From a virus, in the IMG/VR virus record IMGVR_UViG_3300012920_000340, positions 1-21,329 of that record: a stretch of DNA of 21,329 bases. The stretch is one strand, 5' to 3'. The position numbers were made by a program, and so were the translations under genes. Positions 1 to 5,816 of this stretch are shown here, piece after piece (within the stretch, counting starts at the first letter, position 1; each line of letters starts with the position of its first letter). Below the pieces are notes generated by a model. The model worked only from the letters and a program-made list of their open reading frames with translations, had not been told where the DNA came from and made no database searches.

Positions 1-75
1 CTAAATTTCAAAATTTTTTTCATAGTTACAATATATTTTACCTTGTCGTATTTAGTCTGTACGATGTGAGTAACT

Positions 76-93
76 AGATACACTTGTGTAACT
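76..93. promoter_or_regulatory. Operator-like dyad over the first early promoter
   Basis: This is an 18-bp near-palindrome, AGATACACTTGTGTAACT, with one mismatched pair around a central TT. Its right half CTTGTGTAACT (83-93) recurs at 920-930, and a related inverted half-site AGTAACACAAGG lies at 3183-3194. It overlaps the -35 box proposed at 84-89, as a repressor site would. No binding protein can be shown from the sequence; the MarR-like protein at 1156-1614 is the obvious candidate. Confidence 0.4.
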
Positions 94-112
94 AACAATA
101 GTGTGAGATAAT
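84..112 (+). promoter_or_regulatory. Host-type sigma70 promoter, early leader
   Basis: TTGTGT (84-89), a 17-bp spacer and GATAAT (107-112), with TG at 104-105 one base before the -10 box, form an extended -10 promoter. Transcription would start near 119, just ahead of the small reading frame at 130. A second promoter with the same -35 box, spacing and extended -10 lies at 921-949, which strengthens both. A phage of this type needs host RNA polymerase for its first transcripts. Confidence 0.5.
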
Positions 113-129
113 GTTTTTAATGTTTAAGA

Positions 130-303
130 ATGAGTCTTAAACAGAAACTTAACAACCAAGTAAATAACTTGGTTCGTGTTGAGAAGCTAATATTGAGAGA
201 GCTAGCTGGGTTCTATCCAAGAGTCCAGCTAGCATTACTTATAACGAATAAGCAATTTTTATATAGCTTATGTAAACCAGTTTACCATGTGAAAATGTGG
301 TGA
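130..303 (+). CDS. Small early protein of unknown function (57 aa)
   Basis: The frame opens with ATG at 130 and ends with TGA at 301-303, giving 57 residues that start MSLKQKLNNQVNN. It is basic and largely amphipathic or hydrophobic (for example LRELAGFYP, then LALLITNKQFLYSL) and could form helices. I do not recognise a family. There is no clear Shine-Dalgarno sequence, but the proposed transcription start near 119 would leave a leader of about ten bases. Part of the gene (201-233) can fold into a 9-bp stem, GCTAGCTGG with CCAGCTAGC, around a 15-base loop. The position matches the small host-interaction genes at the early end of T7-like genomes. Moderate confidence because the evidence is an open frame plus a promoter. 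Confidence 0.45.
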   Translation: MSLKQKLNNQVNNLVRVEKLILRELAGFYPRVQLALLITNKQFLYSLCKPVYHVKMW

Positions 304-305
304 TG

Positions 306-359
306 TAGGACCTGCAAGTTGTCTACTGTATGCCTTTCGTCTATGGCCTGCAGGTCCTA
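306..359. repeat. Perfect 11-bp inverted repeat (hairpin), 32-base loop
   Basis: TAGGACCTGCA (306-316) is exactly complementary to TGCAGGTCCTA (349-359). It begins two bases after the stop of the 57-aa gene. It is not followed by a T run, so a simple intrinsic terminator is unlikely. It may be a structured RNA element or processing site in the early transcript. No large open frame crosses it. Confidence 0.55.
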
Positions 360-445
360 ATAATACGATAGGAGACACTCGTAACTTTTCTATAAAATCC
401 CATAAGTTTTTGCAGTTTACCGCAGATAACTAGGATTTATAAGAT

Positions 446-520
446 GTGAGTAAAGTGGATAGAAAAATATTTATTTTGTTCTTACTTTGTTCTTATTGTG
501 TTATTATAAAATTGCAGTAG
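446..520 (+). CDS. Possible 24-aa hydrophobic peptide
   Basis: GTG at 446 to TAG at 518-520 encodes 24 residues, beginning MSKVDRKIFILFLLCSYC. It has a short charged start followed by a stretch hydrophobic enough to span a membrane. An AGGA lies at 432-435, somewhat far from the start. The DNA contains a tandem near-repeat, TTTGTTCTTAC then TTTGTTCTTAT (475-496), so the open frame may be a by-product of low-complexity sequence. Nothing else supports expression; this is a weak call. Confidence 0.2.
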   Translation: MSKVDRKIFILFLLCSYCVIIKLQ

Positions 521-544
521 AGATAATAGTAGGGAGTTAATTTG

Positions 545-567
545 GAGACTACTAGATGTAGTAACTC
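545..567. repeat. Small hairpin in the early leader
   Basis: GAGACTAC (545-552) pairs with GTAGT (558-562) and, across a two-base AA bulge, with CTC (565-567), around the loop TAGAT. The stretch 521-603 holds no open frame that I can support. The hairpin precedes the RBS-like AGAAGGA at 591-597. Confidence 0.3.
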
Positions 568-603
568 AATACTCTCTTACAGTTGTCTGTAGAAGGAATT
601 GAT

Positions 604-852
604 ATGAAAAATATTTCTTTTGCAGGTGCTGCAAGGCTTGAGAGGTACAAATGGCTGAACTCAAGTAACAGTACTTGTTTGTAAGAGAACGAGACTGCAC
701 AAAACTATCTCGGGAGGATGGATTTGTAAGCAGCCAAACTGTGGACGCCTGATAACGAGTTTACTCGGAGGCTCAAAAAGTTCCTCAGTTTGCTTATAGA
801 ACAGGAGCTAGTACGAATACGTACTGGTTCACCAGCTGATACAGGTTGGTAA
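604..852 (+). pseudogene. Open stretch interrupted by two in-frame TAA codons
   Basis: ATG at 604, behind AGAAGGA (591-597), starts a 26-codon frame ending with TAA at 682-684. The same frame continues with 14 sense codons, a TAA at 727-729, and 40 more sense codons to TAA at 850-852. Both internal stops sit in the same context, TTTGTAAG. The last segment reads like protein (AAKLWTPDNEFTRRLKKFLS, then LLIEQELVRIRTG), with alternating charged and hydrophobic residues. A strong GGGAGG directly abuts an in-frame ATG at 718. Options are a decayed small gene such as a regulator or excisionase, a 26-aa leader peptide followed by untranslated RNA, or stop readthrough. Other genes here use TAA as an ordinary stop, so a changed code is unlikely. 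I recognise no family. Confidence 0.3.
805..830. repeat. 11-bp hairpin with AATA tetraloop
   Basis: GAGCTAGTACG (805-815) pairs with CGTACTGGTTC (820-830) around AATA. The inner six pairs are all Watson-Crick, and the outer five include G-T wobbles, which favours an RNA rather than DNA role. There is no T run after it. Confidence 0.45.
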
Positions 853-884
853 AGGTGCGTAATATAATCTTACCATATCAGCTG
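833..884. repeat. Two-part stem-loop before the second early promoter
   Basis: CAGCTGATA (833-841) pairs with TATCAGCTG (876-884), and inside it TGGTAA (847-852) pairs with TTACCA (870-875), leaving a 5-base bulge on one side and a 17-base apical loop. It starts two bases after the hairpin at 805-830, so the two could stack in the early RNA. A TAA and the end of the interrupted frame lie inside it. Confidence 0.45.
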
Positions 885-895
885 TAACTAACTTA

Positions 896-930
896 AGTAA
901 CACACGGGCGTTAGAAACCCTTGTGTAACT
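896..930. promoter_or_regulatory. Operator-like dyad over the second early promoter
   Basis: AGTAACACACGGG (896-908) and CCCTTGTGTAACT (918-930) are inverted copies matching at 11 of 13 positions, nine bases apart. The right half contains the -35 box (921-926) and shares CTTGTGTAACT with the dyad at 76-93. This fits a repressor site but could also be an RNA hairpin. The DNA-binding candidate encoded nearby is the MarR-like protein at 1156. Confidence 0.45.
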
Positions 931-949
931 GAAAGGATTATGCTATAAT
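921..949 (+). promoter_or_regulatory. Host-type sigma70 promoter before the regulator-integrase genes
   Basis: TTGTGT (921-926), a 17-bp spacer and a perfect TATAAT (944-949) with an upstream TG (941-942) make a strong extended -10 promoter. Start of transcription is expected near 956. That lies just inside the 53-codon frame starting at 950, so either that frame begins at an internal Met (1010) or it is read from longer transcripts. The promoter would drive the MarR-like gene and the integrase. Confidence 0.6.
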
Positions 950-1111
950 ATGATAGAACTAAATCTTTATTTTTGGAAGCTGGCAGTAATCAGCTATCAA
1001 AATTTAAATATGAAGTTTTGCTGTTATAAGGATGGACCAGATACAGTAATCGAACTAGGTAGATTTGAATTTTATATCATACCTCGACATTCAGTATCTT
1101 TTAATTCCTAA
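950..1111 (+). CDS. Small protein of unknown function (53 aa)
   Basis: ATG at 950 to TAA at 1109-1111 gives 53 residues. The second half, DGPDTVIELGRFEFYIIPRH, has the look of a small beta-rich fold. AAAGGA (933-938) lies 11 bases before the start. The TATAAT box at 944-949 ends at the A before this ATG, so transcripts from that promoter would begin inside the frame. Those transcripts could only use the internal ATG at 1010, which would give 33 residues. I recognise no family. The frame sits directly ahead of the regulator gene. The real start is uncertain. Confidence 0.4.
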   Translation: MIELNLYFWKLAVISYQNLNMKFCCYKDGPDTVIELGRFEFYIIPRHSVSFNS

Positions 1112-1155
1112 GACATTAGGTCTACAGCAAGCAATGGAAGAAGAAAGGTATTTTT

Positions 1156-1614
1156 ATGTTACTTCTAAACGCCTTGACTACTAAAAGTCCGTTACAGGAT
1201 TTTTTATTTAATGCAGTCGAAGCACAAGAAACACACAATACTACTTTTACTGTTAATCACATGTGTATACTCAGAGAGTTATACGTTGCACATCTATACT
1301 TTCAAGACGGAAGGTTTGATACGAACGTAGTACCTTTGAAACACATAGAAGAAAAATATCGTGTACCCAAATACATAGCTTCACGTAACGCTAAGATGTT
1401 ATCTACTGAAGGTATCAAAGATAAGACTATCAAAGGTGTTACAGGAACTAAAGGGTTACGAGAAGGGAAAGGGTTCTTAACTATAGTGCCGCTTTCAGAA
1501 AAAAATACTATTGAAGGAGCAGCTTTCGATAGTCGTAACAAAGGAATGAAGCTCACAAAGAAAGGAGAAAGGGTTTGTGAGATTTTATTTCAATCAATTA
1601 AAAGGCAAGTGTAA
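1156..1614 (+). CDS. MarR-like winged-helix regulator, putative lysogeny control protein
   Basis: This 152-residue protein reads like a winged helix-turn-helix. A helical N-terminal half is followed by PLKHIEEKYRVPKYIASRNAK (about 60-80) as the likely helix-turn-helix, and then the wing and closing strand, DSRNKGMKLTKKGERV (125-140), which resembles the D-R-x-x-x-x-L-T-x-x-G pattern of MarR-family proteins. AAGAAAGG (1141-1148) is a good ribosome site seven bases ahead of the ATG. The stop overlaps the integrase ATG (TAATG), so the two are translationally coupled. Next to an integrase, downstream of a promoter overlapped by a dyad, a role as repressor or as an integration/excision control factor is likely. 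The family match is by eye; no ligand or target site can be assigned. Confidence 0.55.
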   Translation: MLLLNALTTKSPLQDFLFNAVEAQETHNTTFTVNHMCILRELYVAHLYFQDGRFDTNVVPLKHIEEKYRVPKYIASRNAKMLSTEGIKDKTIKGVTGTKGLREGKGFLTIVPLSEKNTIEGAAFDSRNKGMKLTKKGERVCEILFQSIKRQV

Positions 1615-2837
1615 TGACAAACGTAAACATAACGAAGCAAGCAGTAATCGAACTCGTAGAAAATGCAAAAGGTTTGCAGGTGCGAGGTAAGATTATTAGA
1701 GTAGAAATAGTACGTAGAAAATTAGGGATATATGAAACTGAAAAGTTTCCTTTAACTATGGCTGGCTTTACTCAAGCCACACAATGGCGTGATGAAATAG
1801 TTCACAAGATAGAAAATGGATTACCTCTTAAGGTATCTAAGAAATCTATTACCATTGCTGAGGCACTTACTAACTGTGATAATGATGTTGATGTAGGTTG
1901 GAATAAAACCTGCAGCAGTAACTGGTCGCAAGTTGGTTTTCAAAAAGGTAAGATGGCTGAAACTTATTTTGGTCCTAAGTTTTTAATTGAGGATATAGAC
2001 TCAGTTAAAATCAAGGAATACAAAACCTATCTTAAAGGTCTCAAGCGAGGCAAGCAGGGTGGTTTGATGAAGAATAGTACAGTTAATAAATACCTTGATG
2101 CACTTAGAAAAATACTACGGGTAGCTGAGGACGATGGTAAGTTCAGTGGAGACCCAAGTAAATCACCACCTAAAATTTCTAAGTTGACATATGACTTAGC
2201 GGAGTCTCACCATAGAGGATTTTTCTTTGACCTTGAAGCAGGTGTAAATGAAGAAAAAGATTTTTATGATGCTGCTAAAATATTAGGTGGTAAGTATCTT
2301 GAGCTAGCTAAACTCGTTAGGTTTGGAGTTAAATCAGGAATGCGTATTAATGAAATACTTACTCTACTATGTAGAGATATTAACTTAACACGTAATACTA
2401 TTAACATCTCAGGCACTAAGACAAAGAACCATGAGAGAAGAACTCTCAAGTTTGATGCTGAGTTAAAAGCTATTATCAAATACTTTATGGGTAATAGAGT
2501 AGGGAAGCATACTCTAATACAATCTAAATATCCTGCTTATAACAAACGTGATGGTGAATTTCACATTTGGAATAACAGTAAGATAGATAGATATTTTGCT
2601 ACAGTAAAAGCTCATGCTGGAATTGATGATGATGATTTAACATTCCACAGTAGCAGAAACACATTCATACTTCGTGGCTTAGAAGAAGGTATCAAGCCAC
2701 ATATAATGATGCGTCTTGTAGGTCATAAAAATATTGAGACTACAATGGGTTATGTTTCAAAGCAGCTAAGGTTGGTATCTGATAAGGACCTTGAGGCTTA
2801 CAAACATCCTGCAGATGCAACAATAGTAGGAGTATAA
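1614..2837 (+). CDS. int: Tyrosine-recombinase integrase
   Basis: This 407-residue phage integrase catalyses site-specific recombination between attP and a host attB. The catalytic pattern is complete: Arg244 (SGMRINEIL), a Lys near 269-271 in the beta hairpin, His345 and Arg348 (FHSSRNTF), His371 (LVGHKN) and the nucleophile Tyr380 (TTMGYVS). Residues about 80-200 form the core-binding SAM-like domain, and the first 70 residues probably bind the arm sites. Start and stop overlap the regulator gene upstream, with AGG (1604-1606) as ribosome site. A tRNA-Leu gene begins 43 bases after the stop, the classic integrase-attP arrangement. The full-length gene indicates a phage able to lysogenise. 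Confidence 0.95.
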   Translation: MTNVNITKQAVIELVENAKGLQVRGKIIRVEIVRRKLGIYETEKFPLTMAGFTQATQWRDEIVHKIENGLPLKVSKKSITIAEALTNCDNDVDVGWNKTCSSNWSQVGFQKGKMAETYFGPKFLIEDIDSVKIKEYKTYLKGLKRGKQGGLMKNSTVNKYLDALRKILRVAEDDGKFSGDPSKSPPKISKLTYDLAESHHRGFFFDLEAGVNEEKDFYDAAKILGGKYLELAKLVRFGVKSGMRINEILTLLCRDINLTRNTINISGTKTKNHERRTLKFDAELKAIIKYFMGNRVGKHTLIQSKYPAYNKRDGEFHIWNNSKIDRYFATVKAHAGIDDDDLTFHSSRNTFILRGLEEGIKPHIMMRLVGHKNIETTMGYVSKQLRLVSDKDLEAYKHPADATIVGV

Positions 2838-2841
2838 ATGT

Positions 2842-2869
2842 TTGATTCTAGTTCTAATTCTACTATAAG
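2842..2869 (+). promoter_or_regulatory. Host-type promoter for the tRNA gene
   Basis: TTGATT (2842-2847), a 16-bp spacer and TATAAG (2864-2869) lie just after the integrase stop. Transcription would start near 2876, five bases before the mature tRNA 5' end. This suggests the tRNA is expressed rather than being only an attachment sequence. The -35 match is moderate. Confidence 0.4.
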
Positions 2870-2880
2870 GGTTACTAAGT

Positions 2881-2965
2881 GGCCCGATGGCGGAATGGTA
2901 GACGCAACGGACTTAAAATCCGTGCCCTTTTGGGAGTGCTGGTTCAAGTCCAGTTCGGGCTACCA
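2881..2965 (+). tRNA. tRNA-Leu (anticodon TAA), probable attP core
   Basis: The cloverleaf is complete. The acceptor GGCCCGA pairs with TCGGGCT, followed by discriminator A and an encoded CCA. The D stem GCG/CGC encloses GGTAGA. The anticodon stem ACGGA/TCCGT encloses loop CTTAAAA with anticodon TAA. A long variable arm contains CCC/GGG, as in class II leucine tRNAs, and the T arm GCTGG-TTCAAGT-CCAGT is standard. G1-T72 is a wobble pair. It reads UUA, a frequent leucine codon in this AT-rich genome. Its place between integrase and polymerase suggests that it carries the crossover sequence for integration into the host's own tRNA-Leu gene, restoring it. The exact core cannot be set without the host sequence. 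Confidence 0.93.
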
Positions 2966-3004
2966 ATACAAAGGACTAGAATATACTTGTACTTATTTAT
3001 GTCT

Positions 3005-3046
3005 AACTGTCGTACAACTGTCGTATTATGGCGTACAGGTACGACA
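3005..3046. repeat. Cluster of TGTCGTA/TACGACA motifs, candidate integrase arm sites
   Basis: AACTGTCGTA occurs twice in tandem (3005-3014 and 3016-3025), 11 bp apart, so both face the same side of the helix. An inverted TACGACA follows at 3040-3046, within a short palindrome CGTAC-AG-GTACG (3032-3043). Two more TACGACA copies lie at 3215-3221 and 3227-3233, 12 bp apart. Clustering beside the tRNA and integrase fits arm-type integrase (or excisionase) binding sites. This is a pattern-based proposal. Confidence 0.45.
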
Positions 3047-3056
3047 CAAGGCGTAA

Positions 3057-3135
3057 GTTTTTGTGAGTGGCACGTAACGGGAAAGACTTAAAATCTCTTA
3101 ACATCTCGAAACACACGTGCCGCTTACTCAAAAAC
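3057..3135. repeat. Long imperfect inverted repeat between tRNA and RNA polymerase
   Basis: GTTTTTGTGAGTGGCACGT (3057-3075) is an imperfect inverted copy of the sequence at 3115-3135 (ACGTGC, CGCTTACTC, AAAAAC), with two unmatched bases and a 39-base spacer. It could be a hairpin between the tRNA and the polymerase gene or part of attP architecture. The interval 2966-3252 contains no gene that I can support. Confidence 0.4.
3108..3120. repeat. 13-mer GAAACACACGTGC, copy 1
   Basis: The same 13 bases occur at 5800-5812. The two copies lie in the intergenic regions on either side of the phage RNA polymerase gene. They may be part of a regulatory site or phage promoter. The surrounding bases are less similar. 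Confidence 0.4.
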
Positions 3136-3182
3136 ATAAGTAAATAGCCCATTATCAGGGGTATATTTACACTCTCTCAATA

Positions 3183-3210
3183 AGTAACACAAGGGTATCT
3201 ATTCCTTGTG
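3183..3210. promoter_or_regulatory. Operator-like site upstream of the phage RNA polymerase gene
   Basis: AGTAACACAAGGG (3183-3195) closely matches the left arm of the dyad at 896-908. CACAAGG (3188-3194) and CCTTGTG (3204-3210) form a perfect 7-bp inverted repeat with a 9-base spacer. On the reverse strand TTGTGT with TAAATA 17 bp away (3164-3169) could be a weak leftward promoter. The site is 43 bases before the polymerase start, where a lysogenic repressor would act. Confidence 0.35.
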
Positions 3211-3252
3211 AAAATACGACAACTTTTACGACACGTTTTTGGAGTAATTGGT

Positions 3253-5799
3253 ATGGAAAATACACTGAAAGACTTACTTGAAGTAGGTATTGGCGGTCAT
3301 GCTAAACATGAAAGCAAAGAGACTTACCTCAAGAAACTAGATAGAGAACTAGAACTAGAAGAAAAAATGATGACGGATGGAAGAGATTTGTTCATGCGTC
3401 AGTACAGAAATAAGAAGCAGAAGCAAAGAGATAGCTCAAGCATATATGGTATACAGATGTTGAAGGCCAGCATCCAACCTATATCAGATGCAATAAGAGA
3501 GTATGTAGGTAAATCATTCTCAGGTGGTAGAGGTAGAATAGATAAATCAGCTCACTATCTTAAGATGCTTGACCCAGATACTGCAGCATACATAGCACTA
3601 AGAAGTGTGCTAGATAGTATAACTCTCAGACAAACTTTAAACAAGGCAGCCATGAGAATATCAGGATGTCTCGAGGACCAAGTAAGGTTTACCAAATTTG
3701 AAAAGGAATGTGAGCCGCTGTTTAAAGTGGTATCAAAAAGTCTAAAGGGTAAGCAGAGTTATTTATATAAACATCGTATTATGGTGAGATACATGAACAA
3801 AGCTAACGTAGTTTGGGATGCGTGGCCAAGCAATGACAAACTGCATCTTGGTACAAGATGTATAGATTTTATCAGAGAACATACTGGTATTATCGAGATA
3901 GAAAAGAAGAGGATGGGTAAGAATAATACTCCATTCTTTGTAACAGCTACGCCTAAAACACTGGATTGGATAGAGAATAAACTAGCCAAAACCAGCGTGC
4001 TTCAGCCAAGCTTTTACCCTACAATTATTGAACCTCAGAAATGGATACATCCATTCAGAGGAGGGTATCACTCACCGCTCATACGACAAATGACACTGAT
4101 AAAAACTAGAAACCAAAACTATTTATCAGAGATGTCTAATAGAACTGAGGAGATGAAGCCAGTTTATGATAGCACTAACGCACTTCAAGATACTGGATGG
4201 CGTATAAATTCTAAGGTGCTGCAGGTGCTGGATACTATGTATTCTCAAAACCATGTAGTAGGTAAGATACCTACAAAGTATAACCATGAAAAACCTGCTA
4301 AACCTAACAACTTACAAGGTAAGGAGTTTGAAGAGTGGTTAAAAAATAATAAGGAAGAGTGGATAAACTGGAAGAGAAGAGCAACAAAGATTGATGATAT
4401 AAACCACGCTCAAACATCTAAGCGAATGCAAATGACTAAGATATTGGAGCTTGCAAAAGCTAGAGAGAATGAACCAGAAATATTTTTTCCTCACCAGTTA
4501 GACTTCAGAGGTAGAGCGTATCCGATACCAATGTTTCTTAATCCTCAAGGTATAGAATACTCACGTGCTTTATTAGAATTTAGTAAAGGTATGAGGATGG
4601 GTAGCAATGCAGACAGTGCAAGGTGGCTAGCTATACATGGAGCAAATCAATATGGTGAAGATAAATGCACACTTGATGAAAGAGTAGAGTGGGTAAAGAA
4701 TAACCAAGAAGAAATATTACAATCCGCAAAAGAACCTTTGACTTGTAACTTTTGGAAAACTGCAGACAAACCTTTTTGTTTTCTTGCATTTTGTTTTGAG
4801 TGGGCTGGTTACATAGCTAATGGTGATAATCATTTAACACATATACCAGTGTCAGTTGATGGTTCATGTAATGGTCTACAAATATTTAGTTTACTATTGC
4901 GTGATGAGATTGGAGGTGAAGCAACAAACCTTATACCAAGTAGTAAGCCTCAAGATATTTATGGAATAGTTGCAGATAGAACTATTAAAATTCTTAAGGA
5001 AGAAGTTGATGAACCATTTAGAGAAAAATGTAAATGGTCCAAAAAACAAATGGCTGATATGTGGCTGTCAGTTGGTATTGATAGAAAGATTTGTAAGCGG
5101 CCAGTTATGATAGTTCCTTACAGTGGCACAATGTACAGCTGCAGGGAATACATAGAAGATTATCTAAGAGATGATGCTAAGACAAATCCATTCGGTGATG
5201 ATTTACTTTATCCTACAATTTATTTAGCACAAATTATTTGGCAGCAGATAGATACCACAGTTGTGAAAGCAAGAGAAGCTATGGAGTGGCTCAAGCAAGT
5301 AACAAGATTAGCAGCACTTGAGGACTTACCTATTACATGGAGTACGCCTTCAGGGTTTCAAGTCATTCAAGCATACAGAGAAGTAACAGCTAGAAGAATA
5401 GAAACTAAAATGTCAGAGGGTATTGTTAAGTTAAGTCTACAAGAAGATGGGCAACAACTTAATAGACGTAGACAAAAATCAGGTTGCTCTCCTAACTATG
5501 TACACTCACTTGATAGTGCAGCTATGGCTCTTACTGTATGTAAAATGAAATCACAGGGAGTACATCACTTCGCTATGGTTCATGATAGTTATGGAGTACA
5601 CGCAAGTAATGTACAAAAATTATCTAAATGTTTACGTCAGGTATTCGTAGAAATGTTTCAGGATGATTTACTTGAGAAGTTCAGAGATGAAATCTATGCA
5701 CTGCTTAGTGTAAAGAACCAGAAAAAAATACCTCCTTTACCAGCTAAAGGTAATCTCAATTTAGAAAAGGTTTTAGATAGCGATTATTTCTTTGCATAA
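3253..5799 (+). CDS. Single-subunit (T7-type) DNA-dependent RNA polymerase
   Basis: This 848-residue polymerase would transcribe the phage's middle and late genes. All hallmarks are present: motif A VDGSCNGLQ with catalytic Asp536, motif B RKICKRPVMIVPY with Arg611, Lys615 and Tyr623, motif C VHDSY with Asp778, and the C-terminal FFA resembling the FAFA end of T7 RNA polymerase. The region matching the T7 promoter-specificity loop is about 721-745. I chose ATG 3253 because GGAG (3241-3244) lies eight bases ahead; an in-frame GTG at 3208 has no ribosome site and lies in the repeat region. The gene stands alone between two intergenic regions that share a 13-mer, and directly follows the integrase-tRNA module. 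Confidence 0.97.
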   Translation: MENTLKDLLEVGIGGHAKHESKETYLKKLDRELELEEKMMTDGRDLFMRQYRNKKQKQRDSSSIYGIQMLKASIQPISDAIREYVGKSFSGGRGRIDKSAHYLKMLDPDTAAYIALRSVLDSITLRQTLNKAAMRISGCLEDQVRFTKFEKECEPLFKVVSKSLKGKQSYLYKHRIMVRYMNKANVVWDAWPSNDKLHLGTRCIDFIREHTGIIEIEKKRMGKNNTPFFVTATPKTLDWIENKLAKTSVLQPSFYPTIIEPQKWIHPFRGGYHSPLIRQMTLIKTRNQNYLSEMSNRTEEMKPVYDSTNALQDTGWRINSKVLQVLDTMYSQNHVVGKIPTKYNHEKPAKPNNLQGKEFEEWLKNNKEEWINWKRRATKIDDINHAQTSKRMQMTKILELAKARENEPEIFFPHQLDFRGRAYPIPMFLNPQGIEYSRALLEFSKGMRMGSNADSARWLAIHGANQYGEDKCTLDERVEWVKNNQEEILQSAKEPLTCNFWKTADKPFCFLAFCFEWAGYIANGDNHLTHIPVSVDGSCNGLQIFSLLLRDEIGGEATNLIPSSKPQDIYGIVADRTIKILKEEVDEPFREKCKWSKKQMADMWLSVGIDRKICKRPVMIVPYSGTMYSCREYIEDYLRDDAKTNPFGDDLLYPTIYLAQIIWQQIDTTVVKAREAMEWLKQVTRLAALEDLPITWSTPSGFQVIQAYREVTARRIETKMSEGIVKLSLQEDGQQLNRRRQKSGCSPNYVHSLDSAAMALTVCKMKSQGVHHFAMVHDSYGVHASNVQKLSKCLRQVFVEMFQDDLLEKFRDEIYALLSVKNQKKIPPLPAKGNLNLEKVLDSDYFFA

Positions 5800-5812
5800 G
5801 AAACACACGTGC
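5800..5812. repeat. 13-mer GAAACACACGTGC, copy 2
   Basis: This is an exact second copy of the sequence at 3108-3120, starting at the first base after the RNA polymerase stop codon. It lies about 10 bases ahead of the promoter-like GACACTATA. Confidence 0.4.
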
Positions 5813-5816
5813 TTCT

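Noticed and set aside
361-377. TAATACGATAGGAGAC, similar to the two ends of the T7 promoter
   Set aside because: The central CTCACTATA part is missing, so the spacing and the melting region of a T7 promoter are lost. Likely chance.
718-729. Three-codon minigene ATG GAT TTG TAA after GGGAGG, as in lambda bar minigenes
   Set aside because: The GGAGG touches the ATG, which leaves no spacing for efficient initiation. It is kept only as part of the interrupted frame at 604-852.
2838-3091. Two overlapping open frames of about 70 codons across the tRNA gene
   Set aside because: Their peptides (for example MVDATDLKSVPF) are the usual by-product of translating a tRNA-Leu gene. The tRNA cloverleaf is complete and explains the sequence.
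3208-3252. GTG start for the RNA polymerase, 15 residues upstream
   Set aside because: There is no ribosome site, and it lies in the repeat/operator-like region. ATG 3253 has GGAG at the right distance.
4082-4088. TACGACA copies at 4082 and 17314 as further integrase sites
   Set aside because: Both are single copies inside core genes (polymerase, capsid) and at the level expected by chance for a 7-mer in 21 kb.
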